A program made the position numbers and the translations under genes. A DNA stretch of 64,000 nucleotides from positions 1 to 64,000 of the forward strand of contig JAPEUT010000117.1 of NCBI GenBank assembly GCA_027946375.1, in the 5' to 3' direction. The notes beneath the pieces are model-generated. The model worked only from the letters and a program-made list of their open reading frames with translations, searched no databases and was not told the origin of the DNA. Shown here in pieces: positions 63,959 through 64,000 of this stretch; position 1 is the first letter of the stretch, and each line of letters opens with the position of its first letter. The stretch is from Neodidymelliopsis sp. IMI 364377. Lineage: Eukaryota; Ascomycota; Dothideomycetes; Pleosporales; Didymellaceae.

Positions 63959-64000
63959 ATGTCTGATAGCGATTTCGACCCCTCTGCGACCCTACAGCTG
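63959..64000 (+). CDS. Start of a truncated gene
   Basis: The first ATG after the TATATAA box opens a frame MSDSDFDPSATLQL that runs off the window after 14 codons. The acidic Ser/Asp start is typical of a soluble eukaryotic protein. Nothing more can be said about function. Confidence 0.45.
   Translation, partial: MSDSDFDPSATLQL

Noticed and set aside
1..64000. CRISPR arrays, prokaryotic operons, phage genes, 5S rRNA and transposons
   Set aside because: Introns and protein families show a fungal nuclear genome. No array-like repeats, transposase or reverse-transcriptase motifs, or 5S-like sequence were seen on reading.

Overview
This is a 64 kb window of a filamentous ascomycete nuclear genome (Pezizomycotina). 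A Dothideomycete, probably Pleosporales, is my best guess from the look of the housekeeping proteins; this is an inference, not a search result. The evidence for a fungus is: dense genes on both strands; short spliceosomal introns (mostly 44-60 bp, with GTAAGT/GTATGT donors and CTAAC-like branch sites); an intron-containing elongator tRNA-Met; and fungal families such as NIMA kinase, fused ARG5,6, CHS5 exomer, DFG5/DCW1-type GH76, a HET protein and a BIM1-like copper protein.

Layout. 0-4.7 kb: a partial minus-strand gene, two tandem minus-strand paralogues sharing a C-terminal motif, and a DUF2470 membrane protein. 4.8-7.8 kb: tRNA-Met(CAU), ARG8 and a CBR1-like reductase. 8.1-14.4 kb: an RBR ubiquitin ligase, a YeeE/YedE-type membrane protein and MOB1. 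14.8-22.7 kb: a GH63-type glucosidase of the yeast YMR196W type, a dienelactone hydrolase and an ankyrin-BTB protein. 22.9-28.3 kb: NIMA kinase, exosome RRP43 and an AIF/FSP1-like flavoprotein. 29.4-30.3 kb: NAC beta (EGD1). 30.8-36.1 kb: a copper-acquisition cluster (BIM1-like protein, CTR transporter, metalloreductase). 36.5-44.5 kb: ARG5,6, a VAMP, a GH76 enzyme and a small four-exon gene. 45.7-52.9 kb: a large F-box-like/UBA protein and a sugar transporter. 54.8-57.9 kb: VMA4 and a NIPA-type transporter. 58.1-63.5 kb: a HET protein, a wax-synthase-like acyltransferase and CHS5. 63.96 kb: the first codons of another gene.

Most genes are ordinary housekeeping genes. The functional group that stands out is the copper cluster. 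A secreted GPI-type BIM1-like protein, a Met-rich CTR permease and a ferric/cupric reductase with His/Met-rich and Cys-rich extensions lie side by side, and their upstream regions share TGAGCA motifs resembling Mac1-type copper-response elements. Several gene models need non-obvious splicing: a single-nucleotide exon in EGD1, two micro-exons (16 and 23 nt) in the GH63 gene, an intron that overlaps the apparent stop codon in both tandem paralogues, and a 570-bp stop-free intron in MOB1. All exon boundaries were derived by hand from splice consensus and frame, and were not checked against RNA.
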